From: Streptomyces lacrimifluminis
Lineage (GTDB): Bacteria; Actinomycetota; Actinomycetes; Streptomycetales; Streptomycetaceae
NCBI RefSeq assembly: GCF_014646095.1
Contig: NZ_BMMU01000024.1
Location: forward strand, 62,001-126,000
Length of the DNA: 64,000 bases
Direction: 5' to 3'
The notes under the pieces are model-generated. The model did not search any database. It worked only from the letters and a program-made list of their open reading frames with translations, and was not told where the DNA came from. Position numbers and translations under genes: made by a program. Position 1 is the first letter of the stretch, and each line of letters begins with the position of its first letter. Of this stretch, positions 25,730 through 34,614 are shown one piece after another.

Positions 25730-26401
25730 ATGCACATCCGTGTGATGCTCGTCGACGACCAGGTGCTGCTGCGCACCGGGTTCCGGATGGTGCTCGCAGC
25801 TCAGCCGGACATGGACGTCGTGGCGGAGGCGGGCGACGGCGTCGAGGCTCTCCAGGTGCTCCGGGAGACCGAGGTCGACGTGGTGCTGATGGACGTACGC
25901 ATGCCGAAGCTCGACGGGGTGGAGACCACCCGGCGCATCTGCCAGGGTGACAACCCGCCCAAGGTGCTGATCCTCACCACCTTCGACCTCGACGAGTACG
26001 CCTTCTCGGGGCTGAAGGCGGGTGCCTCCGGCTTCATGCTCAAGGACGTGCCGCCCGGCGAGCTCCTCACCGCCATCCGCTCCGTGCACAGCGGTGACGC
26101 GGTCGTGGCCCCCTCGACGACCCGGCGGCTCCTCGACCGTTTCGCGCCCATGCTGCCGGCCACCGGCAAGCAGCCCGAGTACAAGGAACTGGAACGGCTC
26201 ACCGACCGTGAGCGCGAGGTCATGATCCTGGTCGCCCAGGGCCTGTCGAACGGCGAGATCGCGGCCCGGCTGGTCCTGTCGGAGGCGACCGTGAAGACCC
26301 ATGTGGGCCGCATCCTGACCAAGCTGGGCCTGCGGGACCGGGTACAGGTGGTCGTCCTCGCGTACGAGACGGGACTCGTGCGGGCCGGCGGGGCCGGCTG
26401 A
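25730..26401 (+). CDS. NarL/FixJ family response regulator
   Basis: The 223-residue regulator has a receiver domain with the acidic pair VDDQ near residue 9, phosphorylation site D55 (VDVVLMDVRMPKLDG), T/S in LILTTF and the conserved lysine in GFMLKDVP. A LuxR-type helix-turn-helix spans about residues 155-215 (LTDREREVMILVAQGLSNGEIAARL). GGAGG lies eight bases before the ATG. It is cotranscribed with the preceding kinase. The very long open frame covering the kinase in another frame is not coding. Confidence 0.95.
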   Translation: MHIRVMLVDDQVLLRTGFRMVLAAQPDMDVVAEAGDGVEALQVLRETEVDVVLMDVRMPKLDGVETTRRICQGDNPPKVLILTTFDLDEYAFSGLKAGASGFMLKDVPPGELLTAIRSVHSGDAVVAPSTTRRLLDRFAPMLPATGKQPEYKELERLTDREREVMILVAQGLSNGEIAARLVLSEATVKTHVGRILTKLGLRDRVQVVVLAYETGLVRAGGAG

Positions 26402-26538
26402 CCGCCTGTTCGCCGTCGGGCGATCCGTCGGCCCTCCGGTTGCCCGAGGACGCCCTCCAGGAAGTCGCCGCCCGGCCGGGCCGTTCGTGGCGTCCACTCC
26501 GCCACTGACAAGGTGCCCGTGAACGCTTCCGCGGGCCC

Positions 26539-27741
26539 CTACAGCCGCCCCACGAACTCTGCCACCGCCGCCTTCACGTCGTCCGCCGTCCACTCCAGGC
26601 CGGCGGCACGGACGGACACCTCGGTGACCGCGAGGCCCGGGCCGCCGCGGTTCCACGCGTCGGCGAACAGGAGGGTCCTCGTCTCCTCGCCCTGCCGGAC
26701 CGCGGCCTCCGCGGCGGCCTCGTGGTCGTACGGAAGCCAGACCTGGAACTCGTTCGTGTGCGGCACCTCCGGGTGGACACGCGTCCACGGCACCCCGGCC
26801 GCCGCGAAGCCCTCGCGCAGCGCGGCGGCGACCACGCGCGCGTGGGCCACGTACTCCGGGAGGCGCGGCAGCTCACGGTCCAGGCCGACGAGGGCGGACA
26901 GGGCTGTCGGGAACTGCTGGAAGACCGCGCCGCCGTACCGGTGCCGCCAGGCCTTCGCCTCCTCGACGAGGGTCCGCGGGCCCGCCAGGACGGCACCGCC
27001 GTAACCGTCGAGGGACTTGTAGAGCGACACGTACACGCTGTCCGCGAGGTCCGCGATCTCGTCCAGGGGGCGGCCGAAGTGGGTGGTGGACTCCCACAGG
27101 CGGGCCCCGTCGAAGTGCACCACCGCGTCGCGTTCCCGAGCCGCCCCCACCACCTCGGACAGCTCCTCCCAGGTGGGCAGCACGAAACCGGCGTCCCTGA
27201 GGGGCAGTTCCAGCATCAGCGTCCCGAAGGGCTCGTCGAAGTCGCGCACCTCGTCGGCCGTCGGCATCCGGGGCTCGCTCGTCACCCGGAGCGGGCGCAG
27301 TCCGCTGACCACGCTGAACGCGTTCCGTTCGTGCACCTCGGGGTGGGCGAGCGCGTGCAGGGCGACCGCTGGGTTACCGGTCCGGCCCGCCCAGCAGCGC
27401 AGGGCCACCTGCTGGGCCATCGTGCCGGTCGGGAAGAAGGCGGCGGCCTCCTTGCCGAGCAGTCCGGCGACCCGCTCCTCCAGGGTCTCGACGATCCCGC
27501 CGCCGTAGATGTCGGACGGCTCGTCCAGGTCGTACGACTCCCGTGCCTCGTCGAGCAGCGCCAGCCGCTGACCGACCGTCCCCAGGTACCCCGGGCGCGC
27601 CAGGACCCGTTCGGCGCCCCGGAGCGCGGCCCGGCGCCGCTGCCGCCGTTCCTTACCGCCCTGCTCAGTGGCCTGATCCGGGCCCTGGTCCGTGCCGGGT
27701 TCCTCGCCCGGCCGCCCGCACTCGTCCGCCGTATCGCTCAT
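26539..27741 (-). CDS. PLP-dependent threonine aldolase / beta-eliminating lyase family protein
   Basis: The 400-residue product has the fold type I beta-eliminating lyase domain: DEPSDIYGGGIVETLEERVAGLLGKEAAAFFPTGTMAQQVAL, the cofactor aspartate in HFDGARLWES (residues 209-218) and the Schiff-base lysine at about 242 in SLYKSLDGYGG. Low-specificity L-threonine aldolases cleave threonine to glycine and acetaldehyde. The exact substrate is not fixed by sequence. The first 45 residues are a polar Gln/Arg-rich extension not typical of the family. ATG 27741 is chosen; an ATG four codons earlier is also possible. Confidence 0.85.
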   Translation of the reverse strand: MSDTADECGRPGEEPGTDQGPDQATEQGGKERRQRRRAALRGAERVLARPGYLGTVGQRLALLDEARESYDLDEPSDIYGGGIVETLEERVAGLLGKEAAAFFPTGTMAQQVALRCWAGRTGNPAVALHALAHPEVHERNAFSVVSGLRPLRVTSEPRMPTADEVRDFDEPFGTLMLELPLRDAGFVLPTWEELSEVVGAARERDAVVHFDGARLWESTTHFGRPLDEIADLADSVYVSLYKSLDGYGGAVLAGPRTLVEEAKAWRHRYGGAVFQQFPTALSALVGLDRELPRLPEYVAHARVVAAALREGFAAAGVPWTRVHPEVPHTNEFQVWLPYDHEAAAEAAVRQGEETRTLLFADAWNRGGPGLAVTEVSVRAAGLEWTADDVKAAVAEFVGRL

Positions 27742-27934
27742 GCCCGGGATCATCCCGCGCGCGGGATCGGGAGGGCACGCGGATTTCGGCGGGACCGTGC
27801 GCGGAGGGCGCGCGAGCACCCACAGCCTGTGGACAACCGGACGCCTCTTCGACCGATCGCGTTAACATGACGAGAAATCGTCCGGTACATCGTCCGGTAC
27901 CCCGAGCGGACTGGAACGGGAAGGCCGCCGTCGA

Positions 27935-28888
27935 GTGAGTACATTCCAACAGCCAGACCCCAGGGACCGCCCCGCGCGGCTCACCGTCGGCGTGGTCGGT
28001 GCCGGACGGGTCGGCCCCGCGCTGGCCGCGGCCCTGCAGCTCGCCGGGCACCGTCCGGTGGCCGTCTCCGCGGTCTCCGACGCCTCCGTCCGCAGAGCCG
28101 CACAACTGCTCCCGGACGTGCCCGTCGTGTCGCCCGCCCAGGTACTGGAGCGCGCCGACCTGGTCCTGCTGACCGTCCCGGACGACGCCCTGCCCGGTCT
28201 CGTCGAGGGCCTCGCCGAGACCGGCGCCGTACGCCCGGGACAGCTGCTCGTGCACACCTCCGGGCGGTACGGCGCGAAGGTCCTGGACCCCGCTCTGCGG
28301 GCCGGCGCGCTGCCGCTGGCCCTGCACCCCGCCATGACGTTCACCGGCACCCCCGTGGACGTCCAGCGGCTCGCCGGGTGCTCCTTCGGGGTCACCGCGC
28401 GCCCCGAGCTGCGGCTGGCCGCCGAGGCCCTCGTCATCGAGATGGGCGGCGAGCCCGAATGGATCGCCGAGGAGAGCCGCCCGCTCTACCACGCGGCCCT
28501 CGCCCTGGGCGCCAACCACCTGGTGACCCTGGTCGCCGAGTCCATGGACCTGTTGCGCGCGGCCGGCGTCGAATCCCCCCACCGGATGCTCGGCCCGCTG
28601 CTGGGCGCCGCCCTGGACAACGCGCTGCGCTCCGGGGACGCGGCGCTCACCGGGCCCGTCGCGCGCGGCGACGCGGGCACCGTCGCCGCGCATGTCGCCG
28701 AGCTGCGAAAGCACTCCCCGCAGAGCGTCGCCGGCTATCTGGCGATGGCCCGCGCGACCGCCGACCGCGCGCTCGCGCACGGCCTGCTCAAGCCGGAGCT
28801 GGCCGAAGACCTCCTCGGGGTCCTCGCGGAGGGCACGAACCCGCCCGCGAGCACCGAAAGCCCCGAGAGCGACGGGGGAGACCGATGA
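27935..28888 (+). CDS. DUF2520 / Rossmann-like oxidoreductase upstream of panC
   Basis: The 317-residue protein has an N-terminal NAD(P)-binding fold (TVGVVGAGRVGPALAAALQLAGH) and a C-terminal helical domain of the DUF2520 type with HPAMTFTG and YHAALALGANHLVTLVAE. It resembles ketopantoate reductase and pyrroline-carboxylate reductase-like dehydrogenases. In actinobacteria it regularly precedes panC (Rv3603c position), so a role in pantothenate synthesis, perhaps as a reductase, is plausible but unproven. The GTG start follows GGGAAGG. Its TGA overlaps the panC ATG (ATGA). Confidence 0.87.
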   Translation: MSTFQQPDPRDRPARLTVGVVGAGRVGPALAAALQLAGHRPVAVSAVSDASVRRAAQLLPDVPVVSPAQVLERADLVLLTVPDDALPGLVEGLAETGAVRPGQLLVHTSGRYGAKVLDPALRAGALPLALHPAMTFTGTPVDVQRLAGCSFGVTARPELRLAAEALVIEMGGEPEWIAEESRPLYHAALALGANHLVTLVAESMDLLRAAGVESPHRMLGPLLGAALDNALRSGDAALTGPVARGDAGTVAAHVAELRKHSPQSVAGYLAMARATADRALAHGLLKPELAEDLLGVLAEGTNPPASTESPESDGGDR

Positions 28889-29907
28889 GCAGCCGTTTCT
28901 GGGGACTCGTGTCCGACACCGACGCTCTGGCGGACGCCCACGGGCACATCGGTGTGCCGGGACACAACGCCGTCGTCATGACCATGGGCGCCCTCCACGA
29001 AGGCCACGCCACCCTGATCCGGGCCGCCCGCGAACACGTCGGTCCCAAGGGCTTCGTCACCGTCACCGTCTTCGTCAACCCTCTCCAGTTCGGCAAGGGC
29101 GAGGACCTCGACCGCTACCCGCGCACCCTCGACGCCGACGTCGAACTCGCCGAACAGGCGGGCGCGGACGCCGTGTTCGCCCCCTCCGTGGAGGAGGTCT
29201 ACCCGGGCGGCGAGCCCCAGGTGCGGATCAGCGCGGGCCCCATGGGGGAGCGGCTGGAAGGGGCCACGCGTCCCGGGCACTTCGACGGCATGCTCACCGT
29301 CGTCGCCAAGCTGCTCCACCTCACCCGGCCCGACGTGGCCTTCTTCGGCCAGAAGGACGCCCAGCAGCTCGCGATGATCCGCCGGATGGTCCGCGACCTG
29401 AACTTCGGCGTGGAGATCGTCGGCGTCCCGACCGTCCGCGAGGCCGACGGCCTGGCCCTGTCCAGCCGCAACCGCTACCTCTCCCCGGAGGAACGGCGTA
29501 CGGCGCTCGCCCTCTCCCAGGCCCTGCTCGCCGGCAGCGACCGGCACGCCGCCCAGGAGGCGCTGCGCGCGCGGGCCCGCGAAGTGCCCGCCACGCACGC
29601 GCGTGCCCAGGCACTCAGCGCGCTCGGCGAATCCCGCGCCGCCGCCGACGCGCACGCCGTCGCGAAGGTCCCCGGTGGCGCTCCCGCCGCCGTCCGGGCC
29701 GCCGCCCGCCTCCTCCTGGACGACGCGGCCCGCCTCCGCCCCCCGCTGGTCCTCGACTACCTCGCCCTGGTCGACCCCGCCGACTTCACCGAGATCCCGG
29801 ACGACTTCACGGGCGAAGCCGTCCTCGCCGTCGCGGCCAAGGTCGGGACGACCCGGCTGATCGACAACATCCCTCTCGTTTTCGGACCCCCCGGAGCCGC
29901 CTCGTGA
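28885..29907 (+). CDS. panC: Pantothenate synthetase
   Basis: PanC joins pantoate and beta-alanine using ATP. The 340-residue protein has the HIGH-type MTMGALHEGH motif (residues 32-41), FVNPLQFGKGEDLDRYPR, FFGQKDAQQLAMIRRM and the KMSKS-like LSSRNRYLS. It is slightly longer than average because of an Ala-rich segment around residues 225-280. It is coupled to DUF2520 by an ATGA overlap and to nadB by a GTGA overlap. No panD is seen in this operon, so beta-alanine must be supplied from elsewhere. Confidence 0.96.
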   Translation: MSSRFWGLVSDTDALADAHGHIGVPGHNAVVMTMGALHEGHATLIRAAREHVGPKGFVTVTVFVNPLQFGKGEDLDRYPRTLDADVELAEQAGADAVFAPSVEEVYPGGEPQVRISAGPMGERLEGATRPGHFDGMLTVVAKLLHLTRPDVAFFGQKDAQQLAMIRRMVRDLNFGVEIVGVPTVREADGLALSSRNRYLSPEERRTALALSQALLAGSDRHAAQEALRARAREVPATHARAQALSALGESRAAADAHAVAKVPGGAPAAVRAAARLLLDDAARLRPPLVLDYLALVDPADFTEIPDDFTGEAVLAVAAKVGTTRLIDNIPLVFGPPGAAS

Positions 29908-31898
29908 GCACCACAGGCCCCACCGCCGGCCCTAGGGCCTGTCGTCACGTTCCCGCCTGCCTGGCGACGCCATGCACGCTCCCCCAGCCTCCGGCCGGGG
30001 GGACCCCCATTCGCCGCACCGGGCACAGTCCCACGTACAACCAGTACGAGGGCCCGCGCCCGGCACGCCGAGAGCACGCACCTACTCAGACACGAGCCGC
30101 TGCCGCGGCGGGCGCCAGGCCCGCCCTCCGGGCGGACGACGGGAATGTGACGGCAGGCCCTGGCGCCGGCACCTCCACCGGCATACGGCTGCACGCCCCC
30201 GCCCCCGGCTGGGCCCTGTCCGCGGACGTCGTGGTCGTCGGCTCCGGTGTCGCCGGGCTCACCGCCGCCCTGCGCTGCGACGCGGCCGGCCTGAAGACGG
30301 TCGTCGTCACCAAGGCCCGCCTCGACGACGGCTCCACCCGCTGGGCCCAGGGCGGCATCGCGGCGGCCCTGGGCGAGGGCGACACCCCCGAACAGCACCT
30401 GGACGACACGCTGGTGGCCGGCGCGGGCCTATGCGACGAGGAGGCCGTCCGGATCCTCGTCACCGAGGGACCGGACGCCGTACGGCGGCTCATCGAGACA
30501 GGCGCCCACTTCGACGAGTCCTCCGAGGGAGGACTGGAACTGACCCGCGAGGGCGGCCACCACCGCCGCCGGATAGCGCACGCGGGCGGCGACGCGACCG
30601 GCGCGGAGATCTCCCGCGCCCTCGTCGAGGCCGTCCGCGCGCGCGGCCTGCGCACGGTCGAGAACGCGCTCGTCCTGGACCTCCTGACGGACGCCGACGG
30701 CCGTACGGCGGGCGTGACCCTGCACGTCATGGGAGAGGGCCAGCACGACGGCGTGGGAGCCGTCCACGCGCCCGCCGTGGTCCTCGCCACCGGCGGCATG
30801 GGGCAGGTCTTCTCCGCGACCACCAACCCGTCCGTGTCGACCGGCGACGGCGTCGCCCTCGCCCTGCGCGCGGGCGCCGAGGTAAGCGACCTCGAGTTCG
30901 TCCAGTTCCACCCCACGGTGCTCTTCCTGGGGGCCGACGCCGAGGGCCAGCAGCCGCTCGTCTCCGAGGCGGTACGCGGTGAGGGCGCCCACCTCGTCGA
31001 CGCCGCCGGCGTGCGCTTCATGACCGGCCAGCACGAACTCGGCGAACTCGCGCCCCGGGACATCGTCGCCAAGGGCATCATGCGCCGCATGCAGGAACAG
31101 GGCGCCGAACACATGTTCCTGGACGCCCGGCACTTCGGCGCCCACATGTGGGAACACCGCTTCCCGACGATCCTCGCCGCCTGCCGCGCCCACGGCATCG
31201 ACCCGATCACCGAGCCCGTCCCGGTCGCCCCGGCCGCCCACTACGCCTCCGGCGGCGTCCGCACCGACTCGCGGGGCCGCACGACCGTCCCCGGCCTGTA
31301 CGCGTGCGGCGAGGTGGCCTGCACCGGCGTCCACGGCGCCAACCGACTCGCGTCCAACTCCCTCCTGGAGGGCCTGGTCTACGCCGAGCGCATCGTCGCC
31401 GACATCACCGCGGCCCACGCCGGAAGCGGCCTCCACGCGCGCGTGCCCGCACCCGTCCCGCACCCGGAGAAGCCCGCGCACCCGCTGCTCGCCCCCGAGG
31501 CCCGCTTCGCGATCCAGCGCATCATGACCGAGGGCGCCGGAGTGCTGCGCTCCGCGGTCTCCCTGGACACGGCCGCCGCGGCCATCCAGAAACTGCACAC
31601 CGACGCCCGCGACGCCCTCGACGAGAACGGCAAGACCGCCGAGCCCGGCGTCGACACCTGGGAGGCCACCAACCTCCTGTGCGTGGCCCGCGTCCTGGTC
31701 ACCGCCGCCCGCCTGCGCGAGGAGACCCGCGGCTGCCACTGGCGCGAGGACCACGCCGATCGCGACGACACGACCTGGCACCGCCACATCGTCGTACGGC
31801 TGAATCCGGACCGGACGCTGGCCGTACACACCACCGACACCGCAGACTTCCCCCCGACCCGGCATCATCAGCCGGAGCACCGTCCCCAGGAGCAGTGA
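29904..31898 (+). CDS. nadB: L-aspartate oxidase with in-frame insertion near the N-terminus
   Basis: NadB oxidises L-aspartate to iminoaspartate with FAD, starting NAD synthesis. From GTG 29904 the product is 664 residues, about 80 more than expected. The FAD fold begins near residue 101 (ADVVVVGSGVAGLTAAL), followed by DDGSTRWAQGGIAAA, REGGHHRRRIAHAGGDATG and GEVACTGVHGANRLASNSLLEGLV. Codons 10-89 come from a 233-bp element with terminal inverted repeats plus a 7-bp target duplication. Removing them restores an N-terminus reading MSTTGPTAGTSTGIRLHAPA. The frame stays open through the element; alternatively translation may now begin at GTG 30147 inside its right end. Confidence 0.93.
   Translation: MSTTGPTAGPRACRHVPACLATPCTLPQPPAGGTPIRRTGHSPTYNQYEGPRPARREHAPTQTRAAAAAGARPALRADDGNVTAGPGAGTSTGIRLHAPAPGWALSADVVVVGSGVAGLTAALRCDAAGLKTVVVTKARLDDGSTRWAQGGIAAALGEGDTPEQHLDDTLVAGAGLCDEEAVRILVTEGPDAVRRLIETGAHFDESSEGGLELTREGGHHRRRIAHAGGDATGAEISRALVEAVRARGLRTVENALVLDLLTDADGRTAGVTLHVMGEGQHDGVGAVHAPAVVLATGGMGQVFSATTNPSVSTGDGVALALRAGAEVSDLEFVQFHPTVLFLGADAEGQQPLVSEAVRGEGAHLVDAAGVRFMTGQHELGELAPRDIVAKGIMRRMQEQGAEHMFLDARHFGAHMWEHRFPTILAACRAHGIDPITEPVPVAPAAHYASGGVRTDSRGRTTVPGLYACGEVACTGVHGANRLASNSLLEGLVYAERIVADITAAHAGSGLHARVPAPVPHPEKPAHPLLAPEARFAIQRIMTEGAGVLRSAVSLDTAAAAIQKLHTDARDALDENGKTAEPGVDTWEATNLLCVARVLVTAARLREETRGCHWREDHADRDDTTWHRHIVVRLNPDRTLAVHTTDTADFPPTRHHQPEHRPQEQ
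29931..30163. mobile_element. MITE-like element inserted in nadB
   Basis: The left end CCTAGGGCCTGTCGTCACG and the inverted right end CCAGGGCCTGCCGTCACA continue to TTCCCG, matching at 22 of 24 aligned positions with one gap. The 7-bp flanks CGCCGGC at 29924-29930 and 30164-30170 are identical, as expected for a target duplication. The 233-bp interior has no transposase frame and contains a hairpin built from CTCCCCCAG and CCGGGGGGACCCCCAT. Element plus duplication is 240 bp, exactly 80 codons. Confidence 0.8.
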
Positions 31899-31902
31899 CA
31901 GA

Positions 31903-32889
31903 GTGAGCACCCCCGACCTTCCCCTCGCCCAGAGCGGCGGCTGCGGCGACGGCTGCGCCTGCGGCGCTGCCTCCGACATGACGGACGAGGTGTACCTGGA
32001 GTGCGGCCTCGACCCCGCGCTCGCCGCCCTCCTCGCCGACGCCGGCCTCGACCCCCTGGAGGTCGAGGACATCGCCAACGTCGCCATCCAGGAGGACCTC
32101 GACCACGGCGTGGACGTGACGACCGTCGCGACCATCCCCGAGGAGGCCCGCGCCACCGCCGACTTCACCGCCCGCGAGGGAGGCGTCGTCGCCGGCCTGC
32201 GGATCGCCGAGGCGGTCGTCTCCGTGGTCTGCACCGACGAGTTCGAGGTCGAGCGGCACGTCGAGGACGGCGACCGGGTCGAGGCCGGCCAGAAGCTGCT
32301 CAGCGTCACGACCCGCACCCGTGACCTCCTGACGGCCGAGCGCAGCGCCCTCAACCTCCTGTGCCGCCTGTCCGGCATCGCGACCGCCACGCGCGCGTGG
32401 GCGGACGTCCTGGAGGGCACCAAGGCCCGCGTGCGCGACACCCGCAAGACGACTCCCGGCCTGCGCTCCCTGGAGAAGTACGCGGTCCGCTGCGGCGGCG
32501 GTGTCAACCACCGCATGTCCCTGTCGGACGCGGCCCTCGTCAAGGACAACCACGTGGTCGCCGCCGGCGGCGTCGCCCAGGCCTTCAAGGCCGTACGGGA
32601 CGCCTTCCCGGACGTACCGATCGAGGTCGAGGTCGACACGCTGCACCAGCTGCGCGAGGTCGTCGACGCGGGCGCCGACCTGATCCTCCTGGACAACTTC
32701 ACCCCCGGCGAGTGCGACGAGGCCGTCGCGGTCGTCGACGGCCGCGCCGTGCTGGAGGTCTCGGGCCGGCTCATCCTGAAGAACGCCAAGGAATACGCCG
32801 ACACCGGCGTCGACTACCTGGCGGTCGGCGCCCTCACCCACTCCTCGCCGATCCTCGACATCGGTCTCGACCTGCGAGCGGCGGAGTAG
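31903..32889 (+). CDS. nadC: Nicotinate-nucleotide diphosphorylase (carboxylating)
   Basis: NadC (quinolinate phosphoribosyltransferase) makes nicotinate mononucleotide from quinolinate and PRPP. The 328-residue protein has NVAIQEDLDHGVDVTT, ERSALNLLCRLSGIAT, the RDTRKTTPGLRSLEKYAV substrate loop and KDNHVVAAGG. The family usually starts near residue 45 here; the extra N-terminus includes a Cys-rich CGDGCACGA segment. It follows nadB after four bases with AGGAG upstream. No nadA is present between them, unlike the common nadABC order. Confidence 0.95.
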   Translation: MSTPDLPLAQSGGCGDGCACGAASDMTDEVYLECGLDPALAALLADAGLDPLEVEDIANVAIQEDLDHGVDVTTVATIPEEARATADFTAREGGVVAGLRIAEAVVSVVCTDEFEVERHVEDGDRVEAGQKLLSVTTRTRDLLTAERSALNLLCRLSGIATATRAWADVLEGTKARVRDTRKTTPGLRSLEKYAVRCGGGVNHRMSLSDAALVKDNHVVAAGGVAQAFKAVRDAFPDVPIEVEVDTLHQLREVVDAGADLILLDNFTPGECDEAVAVVDGRAVLEVSGRLILKNAKEYADTGVDYLAVGALTHSSPILDIGLDLRAAE

Positions 32890-32899
32890 GTACACGGCC

Positions 32900-33697
32900 A
32901 TGCTGCTGACCATCGACGTAGGAAACACCCACACCGTCCTGGGCCTCTTCGACGGCGACGAGATCGTCGAGCACTGGCGCATCTCCACGGACGCGCGCCG
33001 CACCGCCGACGAACTCGCGGTCCTCCTCCAGGGACTCATGGGCATGCACCCGCTCCTCGGGGACGAGCTGGGCGACGGCATCGACGGCATCGCCATCTGC
33101 GCGACCGTGCCGTCGGTGCTGCACGAGCTGCGTGAGGTGACGCGGCGGTACTACGGCGATGTGCCGGCGGTGCTGGTCGAACCCGGCGTGAAGACGGGCG
33201 TACCGATCCTCACCGACAACCCGAAGGAGGTCGGCGCGGACCGCATCATCAACGCGGTCGCCGCCGTCGAGCTCTACGGCGGTCCCGCGATCGTCGTCGA
33301 CTTCGGTACGGCGACCACGTTCGACGCGGTGTCCGCGCGCGGGGAGTACGTCGGCGGGGTGATCGCGCCCGGGATCGAGATCTCGGTCGAGGCGCTCGGG
33401 GTGAAGGGGGCGCAGCTGCGGAAGATCGAGGTGGCGCGGCCCCGGGCGGTGATCGGCAAGAACACGGTCGAGGCGATGCAGGCAGGCATCATCTACGGGT
33501 TCGCCGGTCAGGTGGACGGTGTGGTGACACGGATGGCCAAGGAGCTGGCGGAGGACCCGGACGAGGTGACGGTGATCGCCACGGGCGGCCTGGCGCCGAT
33601 GGTGCTGGGCGAGGCGTCGGTGATCGACGAGCACGAGCCGTGGCTGACGCTGATCGGGCTGCGGCTGGTGTACGAGCGGAACGTGTCCCGTATGTGA
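32900..33697 (+). CDS. coaX: Type III pantothenate kinase
   Basis: CoaX phosphorylates pantothenate in the first step of CoA synthesis and is not feedback-inhibited by CoA. The 265-residue protein shows the ASKHA phosphate-binding start LLTIDVGNTHTVLGLF, the second loop IVVDFGTATTFDAVS, GADRIINAVAA and GGVIAPGIEIS. It closes the DUF2520-panC-nadB-nadC-coaX run and lies 10 bp after nadC. An intergenic repeat starts three bases after its stop. Confidence 0.95.
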   Translation: MLLTIDVGNTHTVLGLFDGDEIVEHWRISTDARRTADELAVLLQGLMGMHPLLGDELGDGIDGIAICATVPSVLHELREVTRRYYGDVPAVLVEPGVKTGVPILTDNPKEVGADRIINAVAAVELYGGPAIVVDFGTATTFDAVSARGEYVGGVIAPGIEISVEALGVKGAQLRKIEVARPRAVIGKNTVEAMQAGIIYGFAGQVDGVVTRMAKELAEDPDEVTVIATGGLAPMVLGEASVIDEHEPWLTLIGLRLVYERNVSRM

Positions 33698-33700
33698 GAT

Positions 33701-33800
33701 CCGCCCCCGCCGCCCTGACCCGTCCCGTCCTCGGGGGCTCCGCCCCCGAACCCCCGTTCGCGCTGAACGCGCTCGTCCTCACACGCCGGACGGGCTGAAA
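33701..33800 (+). repeat. Intergenic repeat family B, copy after coaX
   Basis: The stretch starts with CGCCCCCGCCGCCC and CCGTCCC, then a hairpin CGGGGGC-TCC-GCCCCCG, and ends with CGGACGGGCTGAA. The same order of blocks occurs after the MFS gene at 44503-44638 and in shortened form at 49576-49651. The hairpin is likely to serve as a terminator for the cofactor operon. Confidence 0.7.
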
Positions 33801-33859
33801 AGGCGCGCCACGCCCTTCCGTGATGCCGGATTTGTCTGATTAGCGCGTATCGTCGCCGC

Positions 33860-34531
33860 ATGCCCACGCCATTCGGATCTCGCGGCGGCATGGCGTTCGG
33901 TGCGGAGGAGCTGCGTGTGCTCCGTCGCGCCCTCGCCCTCGCCCTCCACCCCGGCCCCGCCTCCGCAGAGGACGTCCAGGACTGTCTCCGGCTCGCCGAG
34001 TCCGTCGACGAGGCGGCGCACGAGGGGGCCAGGCTGCGGGCCTTCCTCGTGGCCGACCTCGCCCGCTACCGCGCCGCCCTGCCCGGCACCACCGCCGGCT
34101 TCCTCACGCTCCTGGAGGAGGCGCTGAGTTCGGGGTACCGCCCGATCGCGGACGACCTCGCCGCCCTCCGGGCGCTGCGGGGGAATCCGGTCGCCGCGGC
34201 CCTCCTGGACCGCTGTCTGCGGCACGCCGAGCGGGACGTACGGGCCCGACTGGGCGCCAGAGTGGCCGGCCGGCCACCGGTCGCGCCCACGGTGCCCGCC
34301 TCCCGCACCCGTCTCCTGGCCCTGCCCGGCGGTCTCGCCACCGAGGAGCCCGCCAGGAAGCCCGGGGAGAAGCCCGCGGAGAAGCAGCCGCACGAGCGGC
34401 CCGCCCCCGCTCCCCGGCCCGCGCCCAACGCCCCCAGGCCCGCCCGCCCCGTCCCCACCCCGGGCGAGGTCTTCCCGCGCCGCAAGCCCACCCCGCCGGC
34501 GAATCCCCCACAACAACTCGCCGTGGGCTGA
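33860..34531 (+). CDS. Conserved actinobacterial hypothetical protein
   Basis: I do not recognise a functional domain. The 223-residue product is helical over residues 10-135 (for example GAEELRVLRRALALAL and TAGFLTLLEEALSSGYRPIADDLAALRAL), then Pro/Ala/Lys-rich and disordered to the end. It has no signal peptide or membrane helix. TATCGT ends six bases before the ATG without a Shine-Dalgarno, a leaderless layout. The stop codon is the start of a 13-bp tandem repeat. It lies between coaX and lsr2 in a region otherwise conserved among actinomycetes. Confidence 0.72.
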   Translation: MPTPFGSRGGMAFGAEELRVLRRALALALHPGPASAEDVQDCLRLAESVDEAAHEGARLRAFLVADLARYRAALPGTTAGFLTLLEEALSSGYRPIADDLAALRALRGNPVAAALLDRCLRHAERDVRARLGARVAGRPPVAPTVPASRTRLLALPGGLATEEPARKPGEKPAEKQPHERPAPAPRPAPNAPRPARPVPTPGEVFPRRKPTPPANPPQQLAVG

Positions 34532-34602
34532 ACAGGCAGACCGAGCAGACAGACCGAGCAGACAGACCGAACAGACAGGCTGAACAGACAGGCTGAACAG
34601 AG
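34525..34602. repeat. Six 13-bp tandem repeats at the stop codon
   Basis: Six consecutive 13-mers run from GGGCTGAACAGGC through copies such as AGACCGAGCAGAC to AGGCTGAACAGAG. The first copy includes the TGA stop (34529-34531) of the preceding gene. The array ends 12 bp before a terminator hairpin. Confidence 0.95.
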
Positions 34603-34614
34603 CGGCGATTGCCG

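Noticed and set aside
24509..26401. A 630-codon plus-strand frame covering the kinase and response regulator
   Set aside because: The first 407 codons are an out-of-frame reading of the histidine kinase with Arg/Pro-rich low-complexity translation; the regulator begins at 25730 with its own ribosome site.
28692..29903. nadB frame extending upstream across panC
   Set aside because: The upstream portion is an out-of-frame reading of DUF2520 and panC with no family resemblance; GTG 29904 overlaps the panC stop.
34525..34602. CRISPR-like array
   Set aside because: The units are only 13 bp, directly adjacent and without spacers, so this is a simple tandem repeat.
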